Shown: positions 11,797 through 24,683, counted from the first letter of the stretch. The stretch is 64,000 nt of DNA from Sophora flavescens (GCA_030762895.1 CM061067.1:48633667-48697666); one strand, 5' to 3'. A program made the numbers and translations. Notes: generated by a model not told the origin, from the sequence alone.

Positions 11797-12311
11797 TAAG
11801 TTTTATATTAAAACTGTTTGTCAAGCAACTCTGATAACTGTTCAATTTTTTGAACCGCTCCGCGTCAACTTGATTGTCTTCGACGGTTTGGCTGCTTGAC
11901 GGTTTATCTTGCTGATGCCTGGTCAACCTAAAGGACTTAGCCATTTCCACATTTCTGGTGCGTTTGACAACTCTTCTTAGCACTTTGTAAAAGAACTGGG
12001 TTGTCGATTTATCCTTTCTGTCGGCCAGTATCTTCTTGTCGGCTAAGTATAATACTCTAAGAAATATCATTCATCATTGTGATTCCTTTGTCAACCAGTC
12101 AAATGCATCCGTCATTAATCAGAAATTTCCACTCTTGACAGATGCGCTCTTAGTTTCACCTTTTTGACGGCTATGCTTGTCTGATATGTTATCTAAAGAA
12201 TCTTCTTGTCAACTTCACACTTGTTACTTCTCATACTCTTCTGAGTTTGACGTTCTTCCGTCATCCTGTCGGATTTATTTCTGTCAAGAATTTGAAATTC
12301 TTCCGCTAACA

Positions 12312-12324
12312 GATGCCCCCTAAA
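12312..12324 (-). promoter_or_regulatory. Polypurine tract of the Tat element
   Basis: The minus strand reads tagggggcatc directly before the 3' LTR start tgttag, as expected for the plus-strand primer site of an LTR retrotransposon. Confidence 0.7.
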
Positions 12325-12628
12325 TTTTGCTTTTCGACGGCCTTGCCCAAAAGAATAGCAAAAATTTGAAATTTAAACTTGCTAACGAATTTCCTTAATC
12401 CTGGTTCTTATCCGTTAATTAAACCTTGCTTTAAGTTTGTCCCTATTTAATAGGGATAATCATAACGTCGCAGGTCTCTTGGAATTCGAACCAAAGCCTT
12501 TACTATTCTTTAAATAATAATCACATCACTATTGACTTTCCTCTTCTCATCTTCCTTCTTCCTTAGCGAAAACCCTTCTGTTTTACAAGAGACAAACTCT
12601 TTCCTCTTCCTTACTCCGTTCAGTCCCC

Positions 12629-15600
12629 ATGGCAACACCTTCAAAGGTATCGACTTCAGTACCTCAAACCACGGTTGCTCCTCCTAGGGCAGTGGTTCAA
12701 GACCCACTTTTGGAGGAATCCGAGTTATGGCAGGAATCTAAGGTAATTTATCCTGTTCCTGATTCCTCTGTCGCTTTGAATCCCCCTGCTGCATTCTTGG
12801 GTCCTTTCGTAACCCAAAATGAAATTTCTGAGGATTTACGCAGTTCCTTTCCTTCTGCTAACTCAGATGAGGCTATTTTATCCTCACTAACTCCTATCCC
12901 TATTCATGTCTTTAAGAAGAGCAATAGGATTTTTAGGTTGCCCCATGCCACTCGGTTCGATGCTTACACTAGTTGGCTTGACCGAGTTCAGGCTGAAAAA
13001 CGCAATGTGTGGGAAGAAGCTGGAATTTTTGAGTTCATTCAGCTCTCTCGCCATGTTAAGCTAGTAGATTTTTCTTTAATAGGGGCCTCTGTCTTTTTTT
13101 TGGATTAGAACTACAAATAATTTCCACTTTCCTTATGGGATGATGGGTCCGACTTTATTTGACATGTCGGCTATTACGGGCCTTCGTCCAGATGGCCCTA
13201 CCATGCATTCTGACGTTGAAGTAGAGAATCAGATTGACGTTTATGTGCCAAAATGCTCTTTCTCTAAATATATAGCAGACTTTAGAGGTGGGGATCATGA
13301 ACCCGTGACGGATACTGAGCACGTAGCCTTCTTGTTTCTTTGGCTATGTGCTTATGTCTTTTGCAGCAGATCTGCTTCTTTGATTGCTTCATATGTTCCT
13401 CTTGCCAATCTTTTGTCTACTGGCAAGAGATTAGCATTGGTCCAATGTATTTTGTCTAATATTTACGACAGTATGAGTATGTTAGTTGATACTGTCAGAT
13501 CTAAGCAGAAGAAGACCAGCATAGGAGGGCCTCTTTGGCTTCTCCAGTTGTGGTTAAATGTTGTCTTAGAGCGTCAATTTTCGTACAAAGCTCCTTCAGA
13601 CTTGTCAATTGTCACCTATGGTTCTTACCTCTGCTATGTGTATGCTGATTCCTTGTCAAGGGATGAAACTGCCAATTTTAAGTTCTACTTCAAAATTTTC
13701 CACTCGCTTTCATCCATCTCTTCAAAGATTAACTTCTCTCCTTTTGTTGACCGGAGGTACGGTCCGGAGTGGTTCACGAAACTGAGTACCACCATAACCA
13801 AATCCAACAAGTCAATCTGGACAAAATTCCTTTGTCAAAAAGTTATTTTTGTTGATGGTCCTAGTTTCAAAACCCATAGGATCTACCTGCATTTGCCTAA
13901 TACCACGACTTGTCAGCTTGGTTTCTGTCAAGCTATCCCTGCTCCTTATTCGTAAAATCCCGATGAGAGCTTTATTAGTGCCAAGGCTCCAACATATGAG
14001 ACTATTGTGGCCATCAGTGATGAGGACAAAGCTCGTTGGGCCTTCTTACAACCTGTCTCATTCTCTGCCTTCCACGGAGCTACTCAAAGCTTTCTTGACA
14101 AGTGGGATGAGTATTATTCCAACCAACGTCTGAGTTTAAAGACCTACTTAAGTTGTATTGAAGACACCGTTGGTAACAGTGATGATTCTCCCATGCAGGA
14201 ACAAGATCCGTCAACAAAATCTCGAGGTGAACTTCAGAAAGAAATTCAAGCCTTTGAAAAATTTTACAAAATCAAATGGAATCCCTTGAGACCATTTGAT
14301 ATGGTTCGTCATGTCAACAGTGTTTTAGCTGAAGCCAAAAGGAGGCATGACAATAAGGAATCTGAAAGGCTTGCCATATATAGGGGTATTCCCAAAATGA
14401 CTAAGGAATACCTTGACAGTTTAAAGGCCCCTTTTCCTAAACCGGTGCCTATTCCCTGTGCCCCTTTTGGTTTAGCTTATCCACACCCAGGGAAGCCGTC
14501 GAAAGGATGTAACTTTTTCTTTTTGGAAAGCGTGAGTGCTTATGTCGACCCTTTTGAAAAACCAAATCCAGTTACCTTCGCTCGTCGGTTTCTTCAGCCT
14601 GATGACGACTTTGGATTCCATTCGCGAATTCTAACTTGTAATTCAGGTATTCATTTGTCAAATAACGTTTTTTTTTTTTTTGCTTTTGGCTGACAATCAA
14701 CTTTTTCATGTCGCTATTGACAGCTATTCCCCTTGACAAGTCTCTCCCTGGTAAGTCCAAATTTGATGTACTGTCGGGAGAAGCTCCTGAAGATGACGAT
14801 GAGAACGAACACGTAATCCCTGTGGTGGCCAAAACTGTCAAAAAGAGCTCACGGCCAGCCAAAGTTTCTGTTTCTAGTCCTCAGACAAAAGGATCCAAGA
14901 AAAGAAAATAGAAAACGGCTCCTTCTGACCTCTTCTCCAAGAAATCAAAATCTACCAAGAGTCTTTCAATTTCGGCAGCGTCTGGTGCCGCCAAAGTCTC
15001 TATTGGCTCTAAGGTCCAAGATGTCATGACTACTTCCTCCAACACTTCTCCCTCCAACCAATCCAAGGTAACAGTTTTAAGCTGATCTATCAAGTTACAT
15101 TCTTTTGTTCACATCCTTTTTTATTTTTGACTCGAAAGAAAAACAAAATTGTTGAGGTTACCGGGAAAGCAAGTGTTGATGTTGACTTGATGTCTTCGGA
15201 TTCTAACCTGGTATTTCTACTTGCCATTTATTTTATATATATATGTACATATTTTCTCATTTTCCTTTCATGTCAGGAAAATCCCCTCAGTTTGAAGACT
15301 CAATGACTATTCAGGAAATCCTCACTAAAACTGTCGAACCGGCGAATCCATCTGGCTTGGAGTTACAGGCCGACAGAAATTTAGGAGGCATTCCTGTCGA
15401 CACTAGGGGCCCGACAGGTGACCTTTAGCATCTCGAATCCCATCCGGAAGTGCCCCCTAGCCCTCATCATCTGACTTCAATCATCTATACTCCCACAGCT
15501 GACACATTAGTCGGAACTGCCGTCATGATTGAAATTCCGGATGAGGATATTGACATGGAGGCCCTGCTGGCTGAAACAATTCCTATCATTCCTTCTCCAC

Positions 15601-16344
15601 CTGCGATCAGACCTCCAACCATGAAGTCTCCTGACCCTAAACCGGCCCTTCACTTCAACACATGGATTAACATGTTGTCAGAAGTAGATTCATCCGTCTC
15701 TGCCACCTCCTCATCAACTCAACAGGACTCCAGTGATTCTCGAGTCATTAATCTCATCCATGATATCCAGGCTCTTCTTGGCAATCCTTTTGATGTACTC
15801 TTATCTAATGCCATCATTCAACAAGAACTGTCATGGCTCATCAAAGAGATCACTCCTCTTCATTCCAATCTTCCCGTGTCAAGCCGTAAGCATTTCCTCT
15901 CCATCCATAAATTTTGGGAGCGGCTCTCTGACAAGTTGGAAAAGATGACTTCTGTCATTCCTTCTTATGAAGAGGAAGAAAAGACTAAAAAATGATCTCT
16001 TAGCTCGCTTTCGAGACCTCGAAATCTCTAAACAAAAGGAGCTTGACCTTATCTCCACTGGAACTCATGTTGATGAGAGTCTCCTGGAGTATCGTAAGAA
16101 GCTGTTGGCAGAGATTGAATTGACTGATAAGAAACGTGCCAAGTTTGCCAAAGCTTTAGAAAAGATCAGGGCCAAAGTCAGAGCTATTGACGAGGAGTCT
16201 GTCAAACTTGGTCGGAAAGCTGAAAGTGTAGTTGGCAATCTTCGTGCGTTACAACCTGAATATAAAGCTGCGGCAGCTGACAAGACTGAACTCTCCCTTT
16301 CATGGGTTCAATTATCTTTTGATTCCAACCTAGGCCAACAATGA
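12629..16344 (+). pseudogene. Plant mobile domain (PMD) gene carried antisense in the Tat element
   Basis: A plus-strand, intron-containing gene opposite to gag-pol. The region from about codon 90 (PHATRFDAYTSWLDRVQ) through MMGPTLFDMSAITGLRP and GGPLWLLQLWLNVVLERQF is the plant mobile domain (aminotransferase-like PMD family). The tail contains a KKSKSTKS-type basic patch and a coiled coil (about 15980-16290, KQKELDLIS to AAADKTEL). Introns at 14647-14723 and 15068-15138 join in frame; a third at 15211-15276 has GT-AG ends but its phase does not fit. The start is ATG after a pyrimidine-rich leader; a tatttaata box lies near 12445. Five lesions are visible: an eight-T frameshift (13094-13101), TAA 13953, TAG 14909, TAG 15426 and a six-A frameshift (15987-15992). 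The function of PMD proteins in Tat elements is not established; a role in silencing escape or integration is only speculation. Confidence 0.8.
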
Positions 16345-17197
16345 GAATTATAGTCCTTGTATAGTTCCAATTTGGTCACTTCCGATGATCATTAATAAAA
16401 ATGTATCTTTTCTTATTTGCGCGTTTTTTTATTGTTTGATTTGATCGCATGTTCCTAACCAACTTCGTAACTCATGCTTATCAAATCATCATAAATACCA
16501 TAAATTTTGAGACTTTGGTAATCTAAACCGTATTGAATGTCTCTCCAAATCAACTATAAATAATGAGATTTGCAAACTAACGATCTCATAGTTGGGTATT
16601 TCACTTAAAATGCTCTCTCTTGCAAAAGGGTTCCACTCATTCTTTCTTCTTCCCCCATGGGAATTTGACCTTACCACCTTAAGATTTCAGATCAAGGTTT
16701 TTGTTTTAATGGTCATATTCTTAGTGAAGGTCAATAACCAACGTAAAACATGCAGTGAAGGTCAATAACCAACGTAACATTTAGAGCTGACCTTGCTGCA
16801 CATCGGGGAGCCGATCTTAATACAGAACGAGTGCATTTTGCTCTAGTTCCATCATCTTCATCCTGGAAGGTAGTGGCTTTCCTTTGGTGCCATCTTTTTG
16901 CACCATAGCAACAACAACCTTCTAGGCTAATTGATGGTGAGATCTGCTCCTGTTCATCTCCTCCTTTTCGTATTTTTGACATATGGAGCAGTTGATACCT
17001 CATCAAAATGAGGAATGAAGCTTCAACAAATTGGGTTATACCCCTAGATTGTCGACAGAAAATAAAATTGTTGCTGACGCACAGCTCTACATCCTAGGAT
17101 TAGATTAACTTCGATTGACAACTTGATTCTTGTTGGCAGGTTTTCACATTGCCAATCTATATGGCTTGAATTGACAACTTATGATTTTGACAATATT
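16345..17197 (-). other. Decayed 3' end of pol and spacer
   Basis: Between the integrase ORF and the antisense PMD gene. The end of integrase would be expected here, but the reading frame is lost after GKWSPKLAIQ and I could not follow it. Tandem tgcagtgaaggtcaataaccaacgt repeats occur at 16724-16780. The ORFs 16489-16677 and 16731-17006 lack recognisable domains. Confidence 0.45.
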
Positions 17198-18556
17198 TTA
17201 TTGTATTGCCAATTTAGGTGACCATTTACCATATTCGCGACAACTTTTATCCATGGGCAATATGACTTTCCACACCAGATCATCTACCTTAAATGATTTG
17301 AACTTAACTCGACTATCATCGAACTTCGCAATTCTTTCTTTCTGTCGAATTAAATTTTCTAATGCAATCAATCTTTCATCACTTAATTCATCTAATTCAT
17401 CCAACATTGCATTCCAATACTGGTCAGTAGGCAAGTCATTTTGCCTCTGAATGCGAGTAGACTGAAGATTGATTTCGACGGGTAGCACCGGATCGTGTCC
17501 GTAAGTCAGCCGATATGGCGAAGTTCCTGTCGACTGCCTGGATGAACTTCTGTATGCCCACAGAATTTGATCAAGAGTACTATGCCAATTCTTAGGTTGT
17601 CGGCCCACATGCTTTTTAATAAGACTAATAATTATCTTATTTATGGCCTCAACTTGGCCATTAGCTTGTGCATAATATGGAGTAGAGGTGAGCATTTTTA
17701 TATGTCTGGAACCAGTGTATTCCACAACTTTCTTGCGGACAAACACTGACCCTTGATCTGTTGTCAAAGTTTGGGGTATGCCAAACCAACAAATGATGTG
17801 ATTTTCGATGAAATCAATTATATCTTGTTGGGTGACTGCTTTAAGGCAAACTGCCTCTACCCAATTGGTAAAATAGTCCACTCCAACTAAAATGAATTGA
17901 TGTCCTTTCGACGGAGAAGGATGTATTTGGCTAATTAAATCCAGAGCCCACCCTCTGAATGGCCAAGGCTTGACAATAGAATGTAATTCGGCAGCCGGTA
18001 CATTTTGTATATGGCCATGTTTCTGACATTGTTCACAAGACTTGGCAAACGAAATGCAATGTTTAACCATAGTTGGCCAATAATACAAACTTCGTCGAAG
18101 AACCCATTTCATTTTATCTCCTGCCTGATGGGTCCCGCATATGCCCTCATGGACTTCTGATAGAGCCAAATAAGCATCTTGCTCACTCAGGCATTTATGT
18201 AGAGTCCCGTCAACATATCTTCTATATAACAGTCCTCCTTGCATTGTATAATTCAATGCTTTGTATTTTGTTTTTCTATCTACATTTTGACTTGGATTCT
18301 CCAAATATTCAATTATTGGCAATCTCCAGTCATTAGGTAGAGATACATCATTAAATAAAATATCTCTTTCTTCTAATGGATACAACAATTCTCTGATTTC
18401 CATTAGTCCTGACAGAGTCTTTTGAGATATTTTGTATCCTGAGGCTATTTGAGCCAACTCGTTAGCCTCTTGATTCAAATTTCTGGGAATATATTTGACA
18501 ATTACGTCATCGAACTTTTTCATTAACTTACTAGCTATGATACAGTATTTTGTCAA
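17198..18556 (-). pseudogene. Tat integrase
   Basis: The integrase domain inserts the cDNA into host DNA. The 452-codon open stretch shows an HHCC zinc-binding region (residues about 137-180: H, H, then CEQC) and the catalytic core with D in WALDLI, D in TTDQG and E in GQVEAINK, so the DDE residues are present. A GPY-type C-terminal region is truncated after KWSPK. The stretch begins in frame with the upstream RNase H ORF and is separated from it only by a TAA at 18575-18577, so this is one polyprotein broken by a point mutation. Confidence 0.85.
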
Positions 18557-18574
18557 GTTGTAATTGACACACTT

Positions 18575-19651
18575 TTATTCTTGAGCAAGTTGTTTGATGA
18601 CTAATTGGGAATCCCCAAAGATATGCACATTTCGTGCTTTTATTTCTATTAATATTTCCAATCCGACAATCAAAGCTTCATATTCAGCTTCGTTGTTGGA
18701 ACATGGATACTTAAGTTCAAACATGAACTTTGTAGGAGTTCCTTGTGGAGTCACAATTACAATTCCTACTCCACTACCTCTTTGATGCCTTGATCCGTCA
18801 AAATAGAGTTTCCAGGGTTGTAAACTGACAACATCTATTTCTGGCACATCCAGTCCTGGATGGTCTACCAAAAAGTCAGCTACTGCCTGTCCTTTGACAG
18901 CTTTAGCTAGCACGTATTGTAAAGAATACTCTGATAAAGCAATGGTCCATTTGCCAATACGTCCATTAAGGACTGGTTTCGACAACATATAATTTATTAC
19001 ATCAGTTTTGGAAATAACTAATACATGACATGGCATCATATAATATTTAAGTTTTGTACAAGAAAAATACAATGCTAGGCATAACTTCTCTATTGCACTA
19101 TATCTTCTTTCAGCATCATTGAGGACCCTACTTAGATAATATACGGCCCTTTCAACATTGTCATCATCATCTTGGGCCAATAAACATCCTATAGTATCTT
19201 CAGATGTTGATATGTACAACTTCAATGGTCGACGAGGCACTGCGGGCATCATGACCGGTGGTTTGACTAGATATTGCTTGATCTGATCAAAAGCCTCTTG
19301 GTGACAAGGCTCCCATATGAAGCTCTGTTCTGACTTCAACTTGACCAGCGGTGCAAATATTCTCGTTCTCCCCAACAGATTTGATATAAACCTCCTTAGA
19401 AAGTTAACCTTTCCTAGGAAGGATTGTAGTTCTTTTTTATTCGTCGGTGCCGAGGCTTCCATGACCGCTTTGGGTTTATTCTTGTCTACCTCAATTCTTT
19501 TTTTGTGGACTAGGAATCCTAGGAATTTAGCAGCCGACACTCCAAAGCTACACTTCTCTAGTTTCATTTTGAGGTTATGCTTTCTCATCCTTTCAAACCC
19601 TTGCTTCAGATGCTCCAAGTGGTCATCTTTGGTTTTGGACTTGACGACCAC
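18575..19651 (-). pseudogene. RT tail and dual RNase H of Tat element
   Basis: The first residues complete the RT thumb (KLEKCSFGVSAAKFLGF). The next region (about residues 140-260) is the connection/RNase H typical of gypsy elements but looks catalytically degenerate. The last 85 residues form a second RNase H with D in YFDGS, E in NNEAEYEAL and D in FGDSQLV. Having both is diagnostic for the Tat lineage. The YIDD active-site motif lies just upstream in the sequence (about 19645-19660) but in this frame, not in the frame of the preceding RT ORF: a small deletion near 19672-19678 shifted the frame. Confidence 0.85.
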
Positions 19652-19668
19652 ATCATCGATGTATACTT

Positions 19669-20514
19669 CTATGAATTTTCATCATGGAAAATTGTATTCA
19701 TTGCTCGTTGATAGGTGGCTCCTGCATTCTTCAAACCGAAAGGCATGACAATCCATTCATATGTCCCAATCGCTCCTGGACACTTGAAGGCAGTCTTTGA
19801 CACATCCTCTTCGGCTATAAAGATTTGATTATAACCTGCATGGCCATCCATACAACTTAAAATGTCATTTCCTAATGTTGAGTCGACAAGCATGTCGGCT
19901 ATTGGCATCGGATATTCATCTTTGGGGGTAGCCATATTTAGATTTCTAAAATCTATGCATACCCTTATTTTGCCATTCTTTTTAATGACGGGAACTACAT
20001 TAGAAAGCCAATCGACATACCTGGTTGTTCGAATGAACTTTGCTTTAAGCAGCCTTTGCACTTCCTCTTTGATTTTATGCACCACCTCTGGAGCAAATCT
20101 TCTACTTGCCTGTTTTACCGGCTTGCAATCTTCCTTAAGTGGAAGCCGATGTTCGACAAGATCTCTGCTTAAACCAGGCATTTCGTCGTAGTCCCATGCA
20201 AAGCAATCTTTATACTCTGCAATTAATCCGACAAGTTTTTGTTTGTAATCCCCTGGCAGAAAAGCACTGACAAAAATGGGCATTTTCCTTTCTTTTGTCC
20301 CTAAATTTATTTCTTCCAGAGGGTCTTCTACTTCCACGTTTTGCTTGGCTTCGGCTCCCTTTTCAAAACCCAAAGGGCCATCGTCAATAATGCAATCCGC
20401 CAACACACTCTCTGGTGGAGTGTGTATTTCTCTGTCGGCCAAATAGGCCGACAATCTTTTCAAGTTGGTTTCAAGGCTCATTGGCGGATTACGTCGAGGT
20501 CTTGTCGGCCTCAT
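19669..20514 (-). pseudogene. Tat reverse transcriptase, N-terminal two thirds
   Basis: Fingers and palm of a Ty3/gypsy RT: EHRLPLKEDCKPVKQ, FIRTTRYVDWLSNVVPV, IRVCIDFRNLN, ILSCMDGHAGYNQI and MPFGLKNAGATYQRAMN. It ends prematurely after NTIFHDE because a small deletion puts the catalytic YIDD in another frame. It overlaps the protease ORF by 26 bp in a different frame; because other lesions abound, this is read as decay rather than programmed frameshifting. Confidence 0.9.
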
Positions 20515-21985
20515 CCTTTACCTTAACACCGAATTGGCTGAGAAGGCTAGCTTCCAATGCCTCCTTGTCAATGACCCCTTCGTTAGCAGTTATAGGCCTG
20601 ACATTTGGTGAATATACCTTGAAATCAATGTGTGATTGCTGAGCATAGCGGGCACTGTCATCTGCCTCTACGATTTCTACTTGATCTTGACCATTCCATA
20701 AGATTACCTTTTGATGCACTGTTGACGGCACTGCTCCTACAGCGTGGATCCAATCCCTGCCCAGTAATATGTTGTAGCTTGACTTGGCTGGGATTATTAC
20801 AAACAATGTCATCTTTTCAACAGTGCCAACTTGTATGTTTAACAACACAACGCCATCTGACGGAGAAGTTCTACCACTGAAGTCAGTGACAACCATATCT
20901 GTCGGAATTAAATCCGACTGATCCTTTCTTAACTTTTTGAACATTTCTCTTGGTATCAGGTTCACAGCAGCTCCTCCATCAACTAAAACCCTGTTAGTAG
21001 GCCTTCCATCTATTATGGCTTTTATATGTAAAGGCCTCAAATGGTTTCTCTGCTCATCGGTGGGCTTCTCCAGCTGAGCTACATTATCAAATACGGTGAC
21101 CAAGTTCTCCTGAACACACATCCAGCACTCACCTGGGTCTCTTTCATTGTTGACGGCATTATCATTGTCGTCGTCAAAGAAATCTATCTCGAGATACCCC
21201 TCGTACTCTGCTGGAATGAATGAAATCAACCCTATTTTCATTCTCATCCCAGGCTCTAGTATAACTTCATTGTCTGGATCTTCATCCAAAAACGCACCTC
21301 CAACCGTTCTGCCGTGGTTTCTTTTCAAATCATTCTCGTCATATGATCCTGACCTATCTGACAGAGGTCGGGCAATCCCTGCGCCACAATTGTCTAGTGC
21401 TTCAATGATGTCGGTCCAATCTTCATTCTGGCCGTCCATGTCCATGGCTCCGCTGAGATTCATATCATCATTTGGGTCATTCAGTGCCTCAATGACAGCA
21501 TCGAATGATAACTCTTCTTTGGTTAAATCACATTCAGGCCTGAACGTTGTCAACTGTTGTTTTTCTATTCTGGCCTCAAGCATTTTTTCGAGTCCTGCAA
21601 CCCTTTCCACTTCTGTCAACCCGACAGGCCATTTGCCAGTGGGCTTTACTGGTGGGGATTCCTGGCCTGAAACCTTCTTCTTTTCTATGAAAACCTGTGA
21701 TATAGGCTTATTCTGCCTGGCTTGATTACTGGATCCCTTCGCATCAGCTTCCATGGGATGGTTCACTATTACACTTTTCATTTTTGTATCTCCTTTCTTG
21801 TCGGCTTTGTTGTCAGCTGTAGCAACCAAGCAACCAGTATCACTCGAAGGCATCTCTTTTATGATGACACCTCCTTGCCTGGCAAGCTTCTTCTTCTGAG
21901 CCTGTCGGAGCCTCTGCAACCTCCTCTTTTGGCTCTTAGAGATAGCCAATTGATTCGAGGGTCCCGACAGACCAGGCCCTGTCAT
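20489..21985 (-). pseudogene. Tat aspartic protease region
   Basis: A 498-codon ORF starting with a basic stretch (SKSQKRRLQRLRQAQKKK), then an acidic linker. The pepsin-like retroviral protease has the active-site motif as VLVDGGAAVNLIP (about residue 365) and the second motif ILLGRDWIH (about residue 430). DGGA in place of the usual D-S/T-G is a variant seen in Tat-type elements. The ATG overlaps the gag stop codon in an ATGA arrangement (21982-21985), a different frame from gag. Confidence 0.85.
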
Positions 21986-24683
21986 TTGAGCATTTTAAGC
22001 CTTCGGTAATTTTCATTCCAAAAGGGTGGACCACGATCATTGAACTTGTTTTTTCTAGTCCATGTCTGTTTTTGCAATTCTGGATATCGTGTCATGACTG
22101 AATTCTTCACCCATTGATCCACCATTACGTTGGATGGGGGTGTTCTGGTCTTGACAGGATTAAATCTGCCACCGACAGAGTTATCTCCTGCTGATCCTCT
22201 AATTGGCTCTTTAAGCCAACCTCCGGTGTGGTGCTGTCCGGGTCTTGTCTGGTACACGTGTTGTTGACGGCTATTTGATGCGGCACTTCTATGTATACCG
22301 TTGGACCCAGCATGGCTATTTAAGTGTGAAAACCTGCCTTGGTTACCACCATCACGAGGCTCAGTTCTACCTCGTGGATGATACGATGGTAGTTTCTGCC
22401 CCCTGGCTTTCTTGGCGGCTACTTCATCGTAAAACGCTTCACATCTTGGGCAAACTTTAATTATGACCTCAGATTTCTTGCATGTCATGTAGTCGACAAG
22501 TGGTTCTCCTGGCTTCGGATAAACATCGAATGGATCCGTCAGATCCATCTGGATATTCTGTCCAGCTGTGATGTTGACCATGCCTACTCCCATAGGGACT
22601 TGGCGGTCTGCCTTGTTAGCTTCAGGACCAAAGGGTTCTGTGTCAATCTTCATTTCTGGTTTCCTGTCTGAAAATTTCAATCTTCCCTCTGTCAAACCTT
22701 TCTGAATGATATCCCTGAAATGCATACAATCATTAGTTATATGACCAAAAGTATTATGATACTTACAGTACTTACGATCTTTAATCTCATGGGCTTTCAA
22801 AAGCCTATGATCATCTGACAATTTTAATTGCTTATCTTTAAGTAATATGTCAAATATTTGATCGGCCTTGGTCTCATCAAATGTATACACTTTCTAATTA
22901 ATGAAAGGGATTTTCTCTTTGGCCCTCGCAGGCTTCAAAGCTTGGCAATATAAGGTGGATCGTTTCTTAATTCAACGTAATCTACCTCATATTCCTCAGA
23001 TTCATTCCCCTCCTCGTCGGATTCATTGCATCCGACAAAGTTAATCTTTTCTCTTTTGAGGAATCTCTTTTGCTTGAAAACCTTTTCAGCTCTTAATTGT
23101 TCAATTTGATGGACCTTATCCCCTAACTGGGCAAGATCTATCAGATGTTGGTTGACCAACTTCTTTCTAATATGGTAATCTAGACCTCCGGCAGCAATTT
23201 TTACTATTTCTGCCTCTGGGATAGGGGTGAAGCACCGACTCCTCATTTGACGGAATCGAGCAAGGTAATCATTAACAGACTCGTTATTCATTCTTTTAAT
23301 TCCAAATAAATCCGTCAACCCTATTTTCAAGTCACCCCTGAAGAATTGGTCATGAAAGCTTCTTTCTAATTGGTTCCAGGAGTGTATAGAATTAGGCCTT
23401 AGGGTCGAAAACCAAGAAAAGGCATTCTTAGTTGATGAACTAGGGAAGAACTTCATTTTTAATCCCTCCTCTAAAGCCAAGTCTCCCAACTCGATGGTAT
23501 ATCGGGCGATATGCTCGACTGTTGACTCTCCACTTTCTCCTGAGAATTTTGACAATTTGGGTATTTTCTATCCTCGAGGCATTTCTGCCTGTTGGACCCA
23601 ATCAGGAAATGCCGAAGCAAAAAATGGTTGGTTGGCATAACCTATGTTAAAGCCAAACCTATTTAATGCTTGCTCGACAACTTGATTGACGTTTTGATTT
23701 AGAACGTTCTGACGAAACGCTCCAACAGCACCCTGGTTTATGACTAAGTCTCCGTCTTCCTCTTCCTCTGGTCGTAGAATATGTACATTTCCACGTCTCA
23801 AAGGAATCCGACGATGGGGCTGTTGCCGCTCGTCATCTTGTTCAGATCCGTCAAGTTGTATAACTTGTGGTTGGCTATACCTATTGATATTTCTATTGAG
23901 ACTTCCATTGGCATTTTGATTATCATCTGGGGCTGCTACGCCCAACGCTCTATTTAGTCTACGTATCTCATTTGCCAATGCCAAGCATGCATTATTTGTG
24001 TTTTCCATTAATGGCGTAATCACTGTACTCATTTGTTGAGTAAATGTATTCACCATGTCATGGTTACTAGAGTCCATTTGTTGCCGGACATTGGCTAATG
24101 TAGCCTCCGACAGGCCGACAATATTTTGTGGTAGTTGTCTTACTGGGGATACTTGCGGCCTTACTATGAGTTGCTCTTGTCGGGAATGGGTTACCACCAT
24201 TGACCCTGTTATCCCATTCGTTTGACTGAGAACTTGCCCCCCAGTCGATGGTCCTGCCTGTCCGGAGGTATGGGCAACCGTCGTCATTCCATTTGGATAT
24301 GGTATGTATGAAAATGGGGTGTTTGGATTGACGGCTGTCGACCCATAAGGCATCCCATACAAAGGTTGTGAGAGAGGCTGCGTAGTCCCTCTTGGGTTTG
24401 AATTCACAACACTTCGTGGAGACAATCCGGTAGTTGGGGGATTTATTTGTTGTAAGACTGGGGAAGTTGGTGATGGGAGTGTTCCTTGGCCAACTTCGTC
24501 AAATCTATTGACAACTTGAGCATAAGAAACGCCTCTTCTTGCACCTAGAACATCAGTGCTATTAACCCTTGCATTAGTAGCATTAGCCCCGGTTGCAGGG
24601 ATATTGTCAACTGGTGCAATGGCATCTACAGTTGACACAGCGGCGTTAGTTCCTACTACGCCTGCATCACTTGCATTGCTCAT
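21982..24683 (-). pseudogene. Tat gag polyprotein
   Basis: Forms the nucleocapsid of virus-like particles. The start is placed at the ATG at 24683 (MSNASDAGVV); the open frame extends 16 codons further upstream but without an ATG. Order: low-complexity Pro/Asn/Gly N-terminus, short coiled coil (LANEIRRLNRALG), the retrotransposon gag domain (FHDQFFRGDLKIGLTDLFGI, NDYLARFRQM) and a zinc knuckle of C-H-H-C type (CKYHNTFGHITNDC). Broken by TAG at 23568-23570, a frameshift near 22930 and TAG at 22894-22896; otherwise the three open stretches are continuous. Confidence 0.85.

Larger units (their letters stand above)
10412..12311 (-). repeat. 3' LTR of the Tat element, carrying a MITE
   Basis: This copy matches the LTR at 24819-25972 nearly base for base once the 745-bp MITE and its 3-bp target duplication are removed (1,152 versus 1,154 bp). 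Most differences are clustered in the first 150 bp. It ends ctaaca at 12311 and is followed by the polypurine tract on the minus strand. Confidence 0.9.

Noticed and set aside
20489..20514. Programmed frameshift between protease and RT
   Set aside because: The element has many random lesions and no slippery site was evident; decay is simpler.
21147..21725. 192-codon plus-strand ORF
   Set aside because: Antisense shadow of the Tat protease region, without its own domain or leader, unlike the PMD gene.
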